Positions 34,951 to 43,198 of a DNA stretch of 64,000 bases are shown one piece after another. Position 1 is the first letter of the stretch; each line of letters starts with the position of its first letter. The DNA comes from Roseobacter sp. GTDB lineage: Bacteria; Pseudomonadota; Alphaproteobacteria; Rhodobacterales; Rhodobacteraceae. Location of the stretch: positions 54,984 through 118,983 of the forward strand of contig PCCY01000011.1 of the NCBI GenBank assembly GCA_002731875.1. The letters are read 5' to 3'. Below the pieces are notes generated by a model. The model searched no databases, was not told where the DNA came from, and saw nothing but the letters and a program-made list of their open reading frames with translations. A program made the position numbers and the translations under genes.

Positions 34951-35487
34951 ATGGCGCAAAACCTCACATTTGGGAGCAACACTCCGGCAAGCTTGGCTAA
35001 ACTCGCTGAGGCGGTCGTCTATGTTGCGCACAAGACTCAAGGTGACTTTGGGTCCATCAAGATCAACAAGACGATTTATTACGCCGACTTGGAGGCCTTC
35101 AAAACGCTTGGCAGTTCGATAACGGGCGCTCAATACCACAAGATAAGGCTGGGTCCGGTTCCGAAGCATATCCTCATGGCTGAACGTAAGTTGGAAAGTG
35201 AAGGGGCTTTAAAGGTCGACAGGGACACAATGAACCACAGCCGCATTGCAGGGCGAGCGCCGAACCTCAATTTATTCAGCGAATCCGAGACCAAAATTCT
35301 CGACACCTTTATCGCAGAGCTTGCTCCGAAGTCTGCGATGCAGGTCAGCGAAGAAAGCCACGACATTCGATGGGATGTTGTGCGCAACCAAGATCTCCTG
35401 CCATACGAGTTCGCATTTCTGGACGGCACAGTCACTGATAAAGACTCAAGAGATGCACAGCGGCTGTCTGAGGAAATGGGTTGGTAA
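34951..35487 (+). CDS. Panacea (SocA/DUF4065) domain protein, putative antitoxin
   Basis: A 178-residue protein with the Panacea domain: LAKLAEAVVYVAHKTQGDFGSIKINKTIYYADLEAF region, GSSITGAQYHKIRLGPVP and a C-terminal extension of about 70 residues. Panacea proteins are antitoxins that neutralise many unrelated toxins; SocA is the founding example. ATG at 34951 follows GGGAG by seven bases. The next gene starts three bases after its stop, so they are co-transcribed, fitting a toxin-antitoxin pair. It lies just outside the insertion sequence's right end. Confidence 0.8.
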   Translation: MAQNLTFGSNTPASLAKLAEAVVYVAHKTQGDFGSIKINKTIYYADLEAFKTLGSSITGAQYHKIRLGPVPKHILMAERKLESEGALKVDRDTMNHSRIAGRAPNLNLFSESETKILDTFIAELAPKSAMQVSEESHDIRWDVVRNQDLLPYEFAFLDGTVTDKDSRDAQRLSEEMGW

Positions 35488-35489
35488 CA

Positions 35490-35762
35490 ATGGAAGGCTA
35501 TGAGCTGCTGCATGAAAACAGCTATGACTATTGCCTGTGCAACACGCTTCGCGTTGAAGTCAGTCAAGCAGAGGAGGCACTGGGGGCTATCCTGTACGCG
35601 ATCTCAAGAAATCCTTCCGGTTTCAAAGTAGTAGTCGAGCCGAACATTTACCTGGCGAAGATATCCGAACGCCCCCAAGAGGGCCTGCCCCTGTTCCGAA
35701 TATTCTTCCGGCTGCATGAAGAAAAGAAGCGTGTGGACTTGCTGTATGTCGATCACGGATAA
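35490..35762 (+). CDS. Small toxin-like partner of the Panacea protein
   Basis: A 90-residue protein of no named family that I can fix. The C-terminal strands PLFRIFFRLHEEKKRVDLLYVDH resemble the end of RelE/ParE-fold toxins, and the N-terminal half could form the two helices of that fold (SQAEEALGAILYAISRNPSG). ATG at 35490; a TTG at 35481 is possible. Toxin function is inferred from size and gene pairing and is unproven. Confidence 0.6.
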   Translation: MEGYELLHENSYDYCLCNTLRVEVSQAEEALGAILYAISRNPSGFKVVVEPNIYLAKISERPQEGLPLFRIFFRLHEEKKRVDLLYVDHG

Positions 35763-35889
35763 AAAACCCCAACTCGAACGCTTCAAAGAAGCCGCTCGCC
35801 AGCTAGAGACGGACGACGACGAAGAACGGTTCAACGAGAAGCTGCGGAAGATGGCAAAGCAAAAGCCGGACGACAAGAAAGACGAATGA
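35746..35889 (+). CDS. 47-residue highly charged protein
   Basis: A short ORF overlapping the previous gene's end by 17 bases in another frame. It encodes an acidic/basic helical peptide (LERFKEAARQLETDDDEERF, then NEKLRKMAKQKP). Similar small ORFs accompany RelE-like genes on mobile elements. It might be a second antitoxin or a stabiliser. No good binding site of its own beyond the coupled context. Confidence 0.55.
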   Translation: MSITDKKPQLERFKEAARQLETDDDEERFNEKLRKMAKQKPDDKKDE

Positions 35890-35893
35890 GGTA

Positions 35894-35923
35894 TTGATAT
35901 GCCCCAAATAAATGGGGTATCAT
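35894..35923 (+). promoter_or_regulatory. Promoter embedded in a long inverted repeat
   Basis: TTGATA, 18 bases, TATCAT. The whole region 35890-35929 is an imperfect inverted repeat (AGGTATTGATATGCCCCA around AATAAA and TGGGGTATCATATTACCT), like an operator overlapping a promoter. It follows the 47-residue ORF by a few bases and points at the 35-residue ORF. Confidence 0.5.
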
Positions 35924-35930
35924 ATTACCT

Positions 35931-36038
35931 ATGGACCGTATTGTAGCATCATATCTCTTGCGCTTACTACGGGTTGATGCGTGGGACGCGTCTGGCATCC
36001 CCTTCAACCGGCCCCTGCATCAGCCAGCCACCGACTAA
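35931..36038 (+). CDS. 35-residue ORF, possibly leaderless
   Basis: ATG lies eight bases after the -10 above, where transcription would start, so the message would be leaderless. The peptide begins MDRIVASYLLRLLRVDAW and ends in HQPATD. No family recognised. It runs into the convergent Cas2-like gene by four bases. Coding status uncertain. Confidence 0.35.
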   Translation: MDRIVASYLLRLLRVDAWDASGIPFNRPLHQPATD

Positions 36039-36304
36039 AAACGTGCATCAATCCAAGCCTGCGTGCCTTCGTAAGATCTGAAAGACGCAGGTTTTTCGGT
36101 AAGTTCGCAAACCAACATCATGTCATTGGCGTCAATGAGAGATCGAAGGTGCTGAAGGAGGGACGAGGCGTCATTTGCATTGCAATCGACAAGGTAAACC
36201 GTGCGTTGTGCCTTCTGTGCCTCTAGCCGTTCAAACTCATCCCAGAGATTTTGATAATCCTGCCCGTCTTTGTTGAGTTGGTAGTTGACGATGAAATAGG
36301 CCAT
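36035..36304 (-). CDS. Orphan Cas2-like/SinR-type small protein
   Basis: An 89-residue protein with a predicted ferredoxin-like strand-helix-strand order: MAYFIVNYQLNKDGQDYQNL, TVYLVDCNANDASSLLQHL, LIDANDMMLVCEL. The F-V-Y-L start, the YLV-x-x-N strand and the I-D-x-N-D end are those of standalone Cas2-like (SinR-annotated) proteins. No cas1 or repeat array is near. Catalytic Asp of true Cas2 is not at the end of strand one (Asn-Tyr-Gln instead), so nuclease activity is doubtful. Confidence 0.6.
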   Translation of the reverse strand: MAYFIVNYQLNKDGQDYQNLWDEFERLEAQKAQRTVYLVDCNANDASSLLQHLRSLIDANDMMLVCELTEKPASFRSYEGTQAWIDARF

Positions 36305-36377
36305 ATCTCGAATCCCTCTAAACTAGAATCCGAGCGTGCGCCTGTGTTCAGGGTTTGTCAAATATACAATCGCCAAT

Positions 36378-36404
36378 GAAAAGGACGGGGGGGTGCCCCG
36401 CCCT
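36378..36404 (-). terminator. Terminator after aapP
   Basis: AGGACGGGG pairs with CCCCGCCCT (one mismatch) and on the minus strand is followed by TTTTC. It lies just downstream of the aapP stop at 36412. Confidence 0.65.
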
Positions 36405-36411
36405 GATGATC

Positions 36412-37182
36412 TTAATGACCCAGAATTTGGCTCAGGAACAGTTTCGTTCTTGGGCTTTGTGGATTGTTGAAGAACTCTTCCGGCTCGTTTTGCTCAACAA
36501 TCTGGCCCTCGTCCATAAAGATAACGCGGTTTGCCACCTGACGGGCAAAACCCATTTCATGTGTCACGCACAACATTGTCATGCCTTCTTCGGCAAGCTC
36601 CACCATCGTATCCAGAACCTCTTTGATCATTTCAGGGTCAAGAGCCGACGTAGGTTCGTCAAACAGCATGATACGCGGCCGCATGCACAGACTGCGTGCG
36701 ATCGCCACGCGCTGCTGTTGTCCACCCGAAAGTTGGCCGGGATACTTGTTGGCCTGATCCGGGATTTTCACCTTTTCCAGGAAATGCATCGCGGTTTCTT
36801 CGGCTTCTCTTTTGGGAATTTTGCGGACCCAGATCGGAGCCAAAGTACAGTTTTCCAGGATCGTCAGATGCGGGAACAGGTTGAAGTGTTGAAAACACAT
36901 CCCGACCTCTGATCGAATTTTGTCGATGTTCTTGACGTCCGAAGACAACACGGTGCCATCGACTTCGATGCGCCCCTTCTGATGTTCTTCCAACGCATTG
37001 ATGCAGCGGATCAGCGTCGATTTACCCGACCCCGAAGGCCCTGCAATGACGATCCGTTCACCGCGATACACCGTCAAGTCGATGTCGCGCAACACGTGGA
37101 ATGTACCATACCACTTGTTCATGTTCTCAATGCTGATCGCGACCTCGTTCGAGACGTTCAGTGCGTGGGATAGTTCAGCCAT
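36412..37182 (-). CDS. aapP: General L-amino acid ABC transporter ATP-binding protein
   Basis: A 256-residue polar amino acid-type ABC ATPase. Walker A is GPSGSGKST, signature LSGGQQQR, Walker [15 protein letters not shown], then the [10 protein letters not shown] switch. A 15-residue N-terminal extension is as in AapP/BztD. Powers AapQM with the AapJ binding protein. Last gene of the operon. Confidence 0.95.
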   Translation of the reverse strand: MAELSHALNVSNEVAISIENMNKWYGTFHVLRDIDLTVYRGERIVIAGPSGSGKSTLIRCINALEEHQKGRIEVDGTVLSSDVKNIDKIRSEVGMCFQHFNLFPHLTILENCTLAPIWVRKIPKREAEETAMHFLEKVKIPDQANKYPGQLSGGQQQRVAIARSLCMRPRIMLFDEPTSALDPEMIKEVLDTMVELAEEGMTMLCVTHEMGFARQVANRVIFMDEGQIVEQNEPEEFFNNPQSPRTKLFLSQILGH

Positions 37183-37197
37183 GATTACAGCCTTTCC

Positions 37198-38493
37198 TTA
37201 ATGGTGGTCGGTCTGGAGTTGACGTTCCAGCCATTGTGAATATTGCGAGATGCCATAGCAGACGACAAAGAACAGCAAGGCGGCAAAGCCCCATAGCTCC
37301 CAGTAAACGCCGTTCCAGTCGGTAGACGCGAGGATCGGCCCGCGGATCATCCCGACCAGATCAAACATCGAAATGATCGACACCAGCGTGGTATCCTTGA
37401 ACAGACCCACGGCGACATTGACGATGCCCGGGATCGATATTTTCAATGCCTGAGGCAGGATGATCAACCGCATGGCCTGAGCGTAATCAAGGCCAAGGCT
37501 GTCGGCTGCTTCATATTGGCCACGAGGCAACGCTGCCAACCCGCCGCGTATCACTTCGGCAATATAGGCCGAGGCGAACATGGTGATCATGATGATCACA
37601 CGCAAGATAAGGTCAAAGTTCGTACCGGGCGGCAGGAAGTACGCCAAGACTACGTTTGCGACGAACAGCAAGGTAATCAAAGGCACCCCACGGATGAATT
37701 CAATGAAAACAACGCAGATCAACCTGATGATCGGAAGGTTCGATTGCCGCCCCAAGGCCAGCACGATGCCAAGGGGTAATGAAAGCGAAACGCAGATGAC
37801 GCCCAAAATCATGTTGAGCATAAAGCCCCCCATATTCCGCGAGGCGACTTCTTCCAATGCCAGAACATTGGTTAGATTGGATGTGATGAACCCGGCGACG
37901 AACCAAACCACGACACCCACGACAATACCGGCGAACAGGCCACCCGCGAAGCTGGACTTTACCAAGCTGCTGTAGACGACATAGCCAATCGCAAAACTGA
38001 ACAATGCCGCCAGTGGTACCAACAGCGACCCGCCCCAGATCAGCCAGAACGCCAGGAAGGGATAAAGCACCGTGACAATCAACAACTGGCGCGGGACCGC
38101 TCCAAACAGCACCGGTGCCGCCGCGACAAACAGCAAAATGAATGCCAATGTCGGGCGCCAGTACCCATCCTGAGGATAGGCGATCCCGAACAGCAGCTGG
38201 TTCCAGCGTTCGGTCAGAACCGAGAAACAGCCACCCTGGGCACCGTCCAGTACCTCGCGACATTCCCGGATATTGCCGGTGTTCCAGACCCCACCCAGCA
38301 ACCAAGGCAGGAGACCGGACAAAATGACGAATATCACATACAGCGCAACAAGCGTCAGAATGGTATAGGGGATCGAAGAGAACAGACTTTGGTGGACCCA
38401 CTTGACGGGCCCCGTTGCCGTCGACGGCGGCTCGACCTGCGGCAGCATGGTTTCTCTGACATAGGGTACGGAGGCGGCGTGTGTATCGGACAT
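37198..38493 (-). CDS. aapM: General L-amino acid ABC transporter permease AapM
   Basis: A 431-residue permease of the AapM/BztC type, longer than standard His/Glu permeases because of extra N-terminal helices and periplasmic loops. The conserved C-terminal transmembrane domain contains EFIRGVPLITLLF and YEAADSLGLDYAQAMRLIILPQALK (in outline), the EAA coupling loop. One base separates it from aapQ. Confidence 0.95.
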   Translation of the reverse strand: MSDTHAASVPYVRETMLPQVEPPSTATGPVKWVHQSLFSSIPYTILTLVALYVIFVILSGLLPWLLGGVWNTGNIRECREVLDGAQGGCFSVLTERWNQLLFGIAYPQDGYWRPTLAFILLFVAAAPVLFGAVPRQLLIVTVLYPFLAFWLIWGGSLLVPLAALFSFAIGYVVYSSLVKSSFAGGLFAGIVVGVVVWFVAGFITSNLTNVLALEEVASRNMGGFMLNMILGVICVSLSLPLGIVLALGRQSNLPIIRLICVVFIEFIRGVPLITLLFVANVVLAYFLPPGTNFDLILRVIIMITMFASAYIAEVIRGGLAALPRGQYEAADSLGLDYAQAMRLIILPQALKISIPGIVNVAVGLFKDTTLVSIISMFDLVGMIRGPILASTDWNGVYWELWGFAALLFFVVCYGISQYSQWLERQLQTDHH

Positions 38494-38494
38494 C

Positions 38495-39709
38495 TTACCG
38501 TTCCTTCAAGCTGACAGCGTTATTGTAAACGTTCATGATCGCAGAAATCGACAACGAGATCGTGAGATAAAACAGCATAAGCAAGAGCACGCATTCAATG
38601 GCTCGGCCTGTCTGGTTCAATGTGATCCCCCCCAGCGTCGCCGTGATATCGGCGTACCCGACCGCGATGGCGAGCGATGAGTTTTTGGTGATGTTGAGAT
38701 ATTGCGAAATGAGCGGCGGAATAATGACTCGCAATGCCTGCGGCAGTACCACCAGATTCATGATGCGTTTGGGCCGCAAACCCAGCGATGCCGCCGCTTC
38801 GGTCTGACCTTTTGAAACAGCCTGAATACCTGCACGCACGTTCTCTGCGATGAAGGCACCTGTATACACGGACAGGGCGAGCCAAAGCGCGATCAGCGGA
38901 GCCCCGATTTGCAGACCACCCCGGAAGTTGAAGCCTTTCAGCGCAGGGTAATCCAACCCGATGGGGCTGCCCATCACGAAGAAAACCAGGAGGGTCGGAA
39001 CCAGCAGGATAGCCAGCGTCGGCCAGCCGGTAGGAAGCAGTTTGCCGGTGCGAAACAGCAGACTGACCGCGTATTTGCGGTAAGCGACAGCGGCAACGAT
39101 GGATAACACGAAGGTCGCGACAACGATCATCGACCCGGGACCCCAGACAGGTGCGGGGACATAGATGCCACGGTTAGTGAACGCAAATGCATCGAACAAC
39201 ATGCTCGACGTCGCGTTGTCACCTCGGAATGCATTCGGGGCCGGCAATACGGCGGTCATCAGCGTGTAGATCATCAAGATCCAGATCAGCACCGGTATAT
39301 TGCGGAAAATTTCGACGTAAACCGACATCATTTTGGAAACGAGCCAGTTGTTAGACAGACGTGCCACCCCGGCGATGACCCCCAGGATAGTTGCGGTGAC
39401 GCATGCGAGGAAGGCGACCAAGAGCGTGTTGAGAATTCCGACAACAGCGGCCCGCAGGTTTGTGGATTGGCTGTTGTAGTCGATCAGCGTCTGGTTGATG
39501 TCATATCCGGCAGGTACGTACAGAAAACTGTACGAAATATTCAACCCAGCCTCTGCAAGGTTACGCACTAGGTTAATGCCCAAGAAAGCCATCAGCGCGA
39601 TCAAAAGCATCAGCGCGATAAACTGGAATGTATAGGATCTATAGCGGGTGTCGTTTAGCAACATCGACAGCCGGAACGAACCCTGTTGAGGGTCGGACAT
39701 TGTCGTCAT
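38495..39709 (-). CDS. aapQ: General L-amino acid ABC transporter permease AapQ
   Basis: A 404-residue permease of the AapQ/BztB type. Conserved blocks are SVYVEIFRNIPVLIWILM, FIAENVRAGIQAVSKGQTEA and ASLGLRPKRIMNLVVLPQAL. ATG at 39709 (AGGGAT upstream) or 39700. Forms a heterodimer with AapM. Confidence 0.95.
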   Translation of the reverse strand: MTTMSDPQQGSFRLSMLLNDTRYRSYTFQFIALMLLIALMAFLGINLVRNLAEAGLNISYSFLYVPAGYDINQTLIDYNSQSTNLRAAVVGILNTLLVAFLACVTATILGVIAGVARLSNNWLVSKMMSVYVEIFRNIPVLIWILMIYTLMTAVLPAPNAFRGDNATSSMLFDAFAFTNRGIYVPAPVWGPGSMIVVATFVLSIVAAVAYRKYAVSLLFRTGKLLPTGWPTLAILLVPTLLVFFVMGSPIGLDYPALKGFNFRGGLQIGAPLIALWLALSVYTGAFIAENVRAGIQAVSKGQTEAAASLGLRPKRIMNLVVLPQALRVIIPPLISQYLNITKNSSLAIAVGYADITATLGGITLNQTGRAIECVLLLMLFYLTISLSISAIMNVYNNAVSLKER

Positions 39710-39792
39710 CTGATTATCCCTGTGTTCCGGACCTGTCAGAGCGCGACAATCGGCGTCGCTTGTCCGGTTATTTTATTTGTCGCGGTAAGAAT

Positions 39793-39821
39793 AAAAGGCG
39801 CGGAGATACTCCGCGCCTTTT
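39793..39821 (-). terminator. Strong hairpin between aapJ and aapQ
   Basis: AAAAGGCGCGGAG and CTCCGCGCCTTTT form a perfect 13-base stem with a three-base loop, nine bases after the aapJ stop. T-runs flank it on both strands. It is probably a partial terminator that keeps aapJ expression above the permease genes. Confidence 0.8.
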
Positions 39822-39829
39822 GAATTGAT

Positions 39830-40846
39830 TTAACGGAAAGGAGGCGCGTACATCAGGCCGCCATCTGTCCACTGAGCGTTCAGGCCGCGTGCCAGACCGA
39901 TCGGTGTTTCTTCGCCGATGTTCTTGGCAAAGATTTCGCCATAGTTACCCTGCGAAGCGATGGCATTCTTTGCCCAGGCAGCGTCGAGACCCAGCATCTC
40001 GCCCAACGTACCTTCGGCACCCAACAGACGGGCAACCTCTGGGTTGGTTGTGTTTGTTGCCATCTCTTCTACGTTTGCCGATGTCACGCCCAGCTCTTCT
40101 GCTGCGATCAGCGCGTAAAGAACCCAACGGGTCAAATCACCCCAGTCGTTGTCGCCGTGACGAACCAACGGGCCCAAAGGCTCTTTGGAAATGATTTCCG
40201 GCAAAATGATGTGATCACCAGGAGTTTCAAATGTCGCGCGCGTAGCGGCAAGACCGGACGCGTCGGTGGTGTATGTGTCACACGCACCTGCAAGGTACTG
40301 CTGCTGACCTTCTGCGTTTGTCTCGATTGGTACCGGCTCATACGAGATGTTGTTCGCGCGGAAGAAATCGGCGAGGTTAAGCTCTGTGGTGGTACCGGTC
40401 TGAATGCAGACGGTCGCACCGTCCAGGTCCTTGGCCGACGAAACGCCCAATGCCTTTGGCACCATGAAGCCTTGACCATCGTAGTAGTTCACACCGATGA
40501 AATCGAACTTGAGATCGACGTCACGGGAGAACGTCCAGGTGGTGTTGCGCGCAAGAAAGTCGATTTCGCCAGAGGCCAACGCGGTAAAGCGTGTTTTACC
40601 TGTTGTAGGGATGAATTCGACAGCATTGGGATCAGCAAAGATAGCGGCGGCGACAGCGCGGCATACTGCGACGTCGAAACCTTCCCATTCACCATTGGCG
40701 TTGGGTGCGGCAAAGCCCACCAGGCCAGTTGTTACGCCACAGTTTAGCTTGCCACGCGCTTTGACATCGTCAAGCGTCGATGCGGCCGCTGCGCCGGCTG
40801 CTAGGCCAGCAACTGTTAGCGCACCAAAAAATACGGATTTGTTCAT
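39830..40846 (-). CDS. aapJ: General L-amino acid ABC transporter substrate-binding protein
   Basis: A 338-residue periplasmic binding protein (AapJ/BztA). Signal peptide MNKSVFFGALTVAGLAAGAAAA, then LDDVKARGKLNCGVTTGLVGFAAPN, GEWEGFDVAVCRAVAAAIF and the conserved TTWTFSRD segment. ATG at 40846 follows GGAAGAGG; the longer frame is unlikely. First gene of aapJQMP; broad L-amino acid uptake is the family role. Confidence 0.96.
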   Translation of the reverse strand: MNKSVFFGALTVAGLAAGAAAASTLDDVKARGKLNCGVTTGLVGFAAPNANGEWEGFDVAVCRAVAAAIFADPNAVEFIPTTGKTRFTALASGEIDFLARNTTWTFSRDVDLKFDFIGVNYYDGQGFMVPKALGVSSAKDLDGATVCIQTGTTTELNLADFFRANNISYEPVPIETNAEGQQQYLAGACDTYTTDASGLAATRATFETPGDHIILPEIISKEPLGPLVRHGDNDWGDLTRWVLYALIAAEELGVTSANVEEMATNTTNPEVARLLGAEGTLGEMLGLDAAWAKNAIASQGNYGEIFAKNIGEETPIGLARGLNAQWTDGGLMYAPPFR

Positions 40847-41030
40847 TGTTACCTCTTCCTGATTTTCCGCCACGTTTTTGGGCGGTTCACCCGACACCTT
40901 TTGGGTCGGAGATGTTTTGATGGGGTTATCCCCGTCAGTGGAACGGAGTTTGGGCGGATTTAAGCTCGAAGGTCAAGTCAAGCTGCCCAAAAAACGCTCG
41001 TAATTCTCGGGTTGGCGTATGCTTAGAAAT

Positions 41031-41744
41031 TTATTTGGGCGTGCTCAGGTCAAACATGAACTTAGCGTGAAGAAAGCTAGCCTTTTTCACTGCGCTCAGG
41101 GCTTCTGCATCGTCATCCAGTCCCCACTGCTCGGCCTGCCATATCTCGTCCAATCGAGAGGCGTCCCATACCGATTCCATCGGGCGCGCATCGTAAGCAG
41201 CCGCAAATCCCAAGACCAATGACCCGGACAGACTTACCAGATCGTGGAAAGCCGCCAGTTGGAAATCATTCAGCGCATGGGTACGCGCCGTCAGTTTGTC
41301 GACGGCCCCGGCGGCCTGAGGAACATGGATAACGCCGGTGCGCGGCTGCAACCGGGCGTCCAACTCGGCTGCAGCCCAATCCAGATACGGATCCCAGTGG
41401 ACGCGTTGTCGCTCTACAAGCTCTTGTGGTGCATCCGCCCGGTAACAAAGCAAATCGCAATCTCCGTAGGCTGCCAGCATATCGGCAACCTCGGCATGTT
41501 GTATCGCCACCTTGTCGATGGCTGCATTTGCCGTCTTTGTGCATGGCATCGTCGCGGGGTTGATCACCCCTTCCTGCGCCTGCCATTCAGTCGTGATAAC
41601 CGTGGCCATTTCGTGCGTCGGCACAACCAACGGACGCTTGGCCGGCGTCTTGATCGGTCTTCCGTCAAGCTCTACGGCGAAACCGCCATCCGCTTCCACG
41701 ACCTTGGCTTCGGTCCAAAACCTCTTTGCCTTCCACTCGCTCAC
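41031..41744 (-). CDS. ATP12 family F1-ATPase assembly chaperone
   Basis: A 237-residue ATP12/AtpAF2-type protein, the chaperone for the F1 alpha subunit in mitochondria and alphaproteobacteria. Features: MSEWKAKRFWTEAKVVEADGG, LDGRPIKTPAKRPLVVPT, CYRADAPQELVERQRVHWDP and SLVLGFAAAYDAR. GTG start at 41744 follows GAGGAGGA; its first bases overlap the preceding stop (GTGA). Last gene of the deg-rarA-crcB-rlu operon. Confidence 0.9.
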   Translation of the reverse strand: MSEWKAKRFWTEAKVVEADGGFAVELDGRPIKTPAKRPLVVPTHEMATVITTEWQAQEGVINPATMPCTKTANAAIDKVAIQHAEVADMLAAYGDCDLLCYRADAPQELVERQRVHWDPYLDWAAAELDARLQPRTGVIHVPQAAGAVDKLTARTHALNDFQLAAFHDLVSLSGSLVLGFAAAYDARPMESVWDASRLDEIWQAEQWGLDDDAEALSAVKKASFLHAKFMFDLSTPK

Positions 41745-42790
41745 GCCCAATCCTCCTCGAACGGGTCGGCGGGCACATCTGATGGTACCCATTGAAAGGT
41801 ATCCCATGTGCGCAGCATGTGATCGGGCAGCGGCGCGGTAAGGTTCAGACGCGCCTTGGTCACCGGGTGTTCCAGCGTCAGGGATCGGGCGTGCAAGTGC
41901 AGCTTTTTCGAGATGTCGCCCCCCAGTTGCGCGCCCCAGCCATCGCCCATGTTTTCCTGCCCTGAACCACCATATTTACCGTCGCCCACGATCGGATGGC
42001 CGATTTCAGCCATGTGAGCCCGCAACTGGTGGGTGCGCCCGGTCACCGGGATCAGAGCCATCCAACAGGTGCGTTTACCCGCTTGGGCCAAGGTCGCGTA
42101 ATCCGTCGTGGCCCGTTTCGCGCCCTCGGTGGTTTCCATGTCTCTGGGGTGAACGCAGTACATTTTTTCGCCTTCGCCGCGTGCTCCGTGACCAAAGGCC
42201 TTGACCAGGCCGAGCTTGATTGTACCGTTCTTGGGGTGTGGCACCCCGGCGACTGCGGCCCAATAGATCTTACGCGTCTGACGGTGCCGGAACGACGCGG
42301 TCAGATCAGCGGCTATCGCGCGGGTTCGAGCCATGATCAGAACACCTGAAGTGTCCTTGTCCAGACGATGCACAAGCCGGGGTTTTTCGTCCAGGTCGAA
42401 CATCAACGCATCGGCCAAGGCGTCAACGTGACGGTCCGATTGCCCCGACCCGCCTTGAACCGGCAAACCGGGCGGTTTGTTCAACGCGATGATATGGTCG
42501 TCGCGGTAAATCACGCACTCGCGGATGAACTTGGCATCTGCGTCGGAAATGCGTGTGCGTTTGGGCGGCGGCGGTGCCTCGGCGTCGGGTAACGGAGGAA
42601 TTCTGATCGTTTGCCCTACCTCTAAACGCGTCGAAGCCTTGACCCGCCCGCCATCGACCCGAAGATCGCCCTTGCGGCACATCTTTTCGATAAGCCCTTG
42701 TCCGATAAGTGGAAACTTGCGCTTGAACCACCGGTCCAGCCGCTGTTCTCCATCGCCCTCTTCGACGACCAAATGTTGAACCCGGCTCAT
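41741..42790 (-). CDS. RluC/RluD-family 23S rRNA pseudouridine synthase
   Basis: A 349-residue pseudouridine synthase. An N-terminal S4 RNA-binding domain (residues 15-65) precedes the catalytic domain with Asp144 in HRLDKDTSG, and VTGRTHQLRAHMAEIGHPIVGD. Probably RluC-type (955/2504/2580 specificity) but the exact site is not decidable here. ATGA overlap with crcB upstream and GTGA overlap downstream. Confidence 0.93.
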   Translation of the reverse strand: MSRVQHLVVEEGDGEQRLDRWFKRKFPLIGQGLIEKMCRKGDLRVDGGRVKASTRLEVGQTIRIPPLPDAEAPPPPKRTRISDADAKFIRECVIYRDDHIIALNKPPGLPVQGGSGQSDRHVDALADALMFDLDEKPRLVHRLDKDTSGVLIMARTRAIAADLTASFRHRQTRKIYWAAVAGVPHPKNGTIKLGLVKAFGHGARGEGEKMYCVHPRDMETTEGAKRATTDYATLAQAGKRTCWMALIPVTGRTHQLRAHMAEIGHPIVGDGKYGGSGQENMGDGWGAQLGGDISKKLHLHARSLTLEHPVTKARLNLTAPLPDHMLRTWDTFQWVPSDVPADPFEEDWA

Positions 42791-43167
42791 GCAAATACCC
42801 CTCTGGCCACTAACAGGCCCAGCATCAATCCCAGCACCGACAATCCAACGGACAGTGCCACATATATCCCAGCAGACCAGATTTGGCCGCGCTCTATCAA
42901 TGTCACTGTTTCCAGTGAAAACGACGAAAACGTCGTGAACCCACCCAAGATTCCGGTTGCGACAAACGGATTGAGATGGGCCAGTCCCTTGTGCGCCGCT
43001 GTTACCACAAACAGCCCCATGATGAACGATCCAAGGATATTCACCGCGAGCACCGCGACCGGAAACTCCAGAAATCCGAAGACGCGCGTTATCGCGACAC
43101 CGGACAGATAGCGCAAGGACGCGCCCAACGCGCCCCCCGCTGCAACAAGAGACAGGGTTGAAATCAT
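42787..43167 (-). CDS. crcB: Fluoride channel CrcB/Fluc
   Basis: A 126-residue four-helix fluoride exporter. Family motifs: GGALGASLRYL at the N-terminus, GTL-type replaced by NILGSFIMGL, and TGILGGFTTFSSFSLE with the Phe-box and Ser/Thr track. Works as a dual-topology dimer in the inner membrane. No fluoride riboswitch is visible; the gene is embedded in an operon. Confidence 0.95.
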   Translation of the reverse strand: MISTLSLVAAGGALGASLRYLSGVAITRVFGFLEFPVAVLAVNILGSFIMGLFVVTAAHKGLAHLNPFVATGILGGFTTFSSFSLETVTLIERGQIWSAGIYVALSVGLSVLGLMLGLLVARGVFA

Positions 43168-43198
43168 GTGCGGTCTCTCACGCGTCGCGCAGGAAATG

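Noticed and set aside
36035..36304. Functional CRISPR-Cas locus around the Cas2-like gene
   Set aside because: No direct-repeat array, cas1 or effector gene anywhere in the window.
42787..43198. Fluoride riboswitch in front of crcB
   Set aside because: Only 31 bases separate crcB from rarA and no fluoride riboswitch motif is visible.
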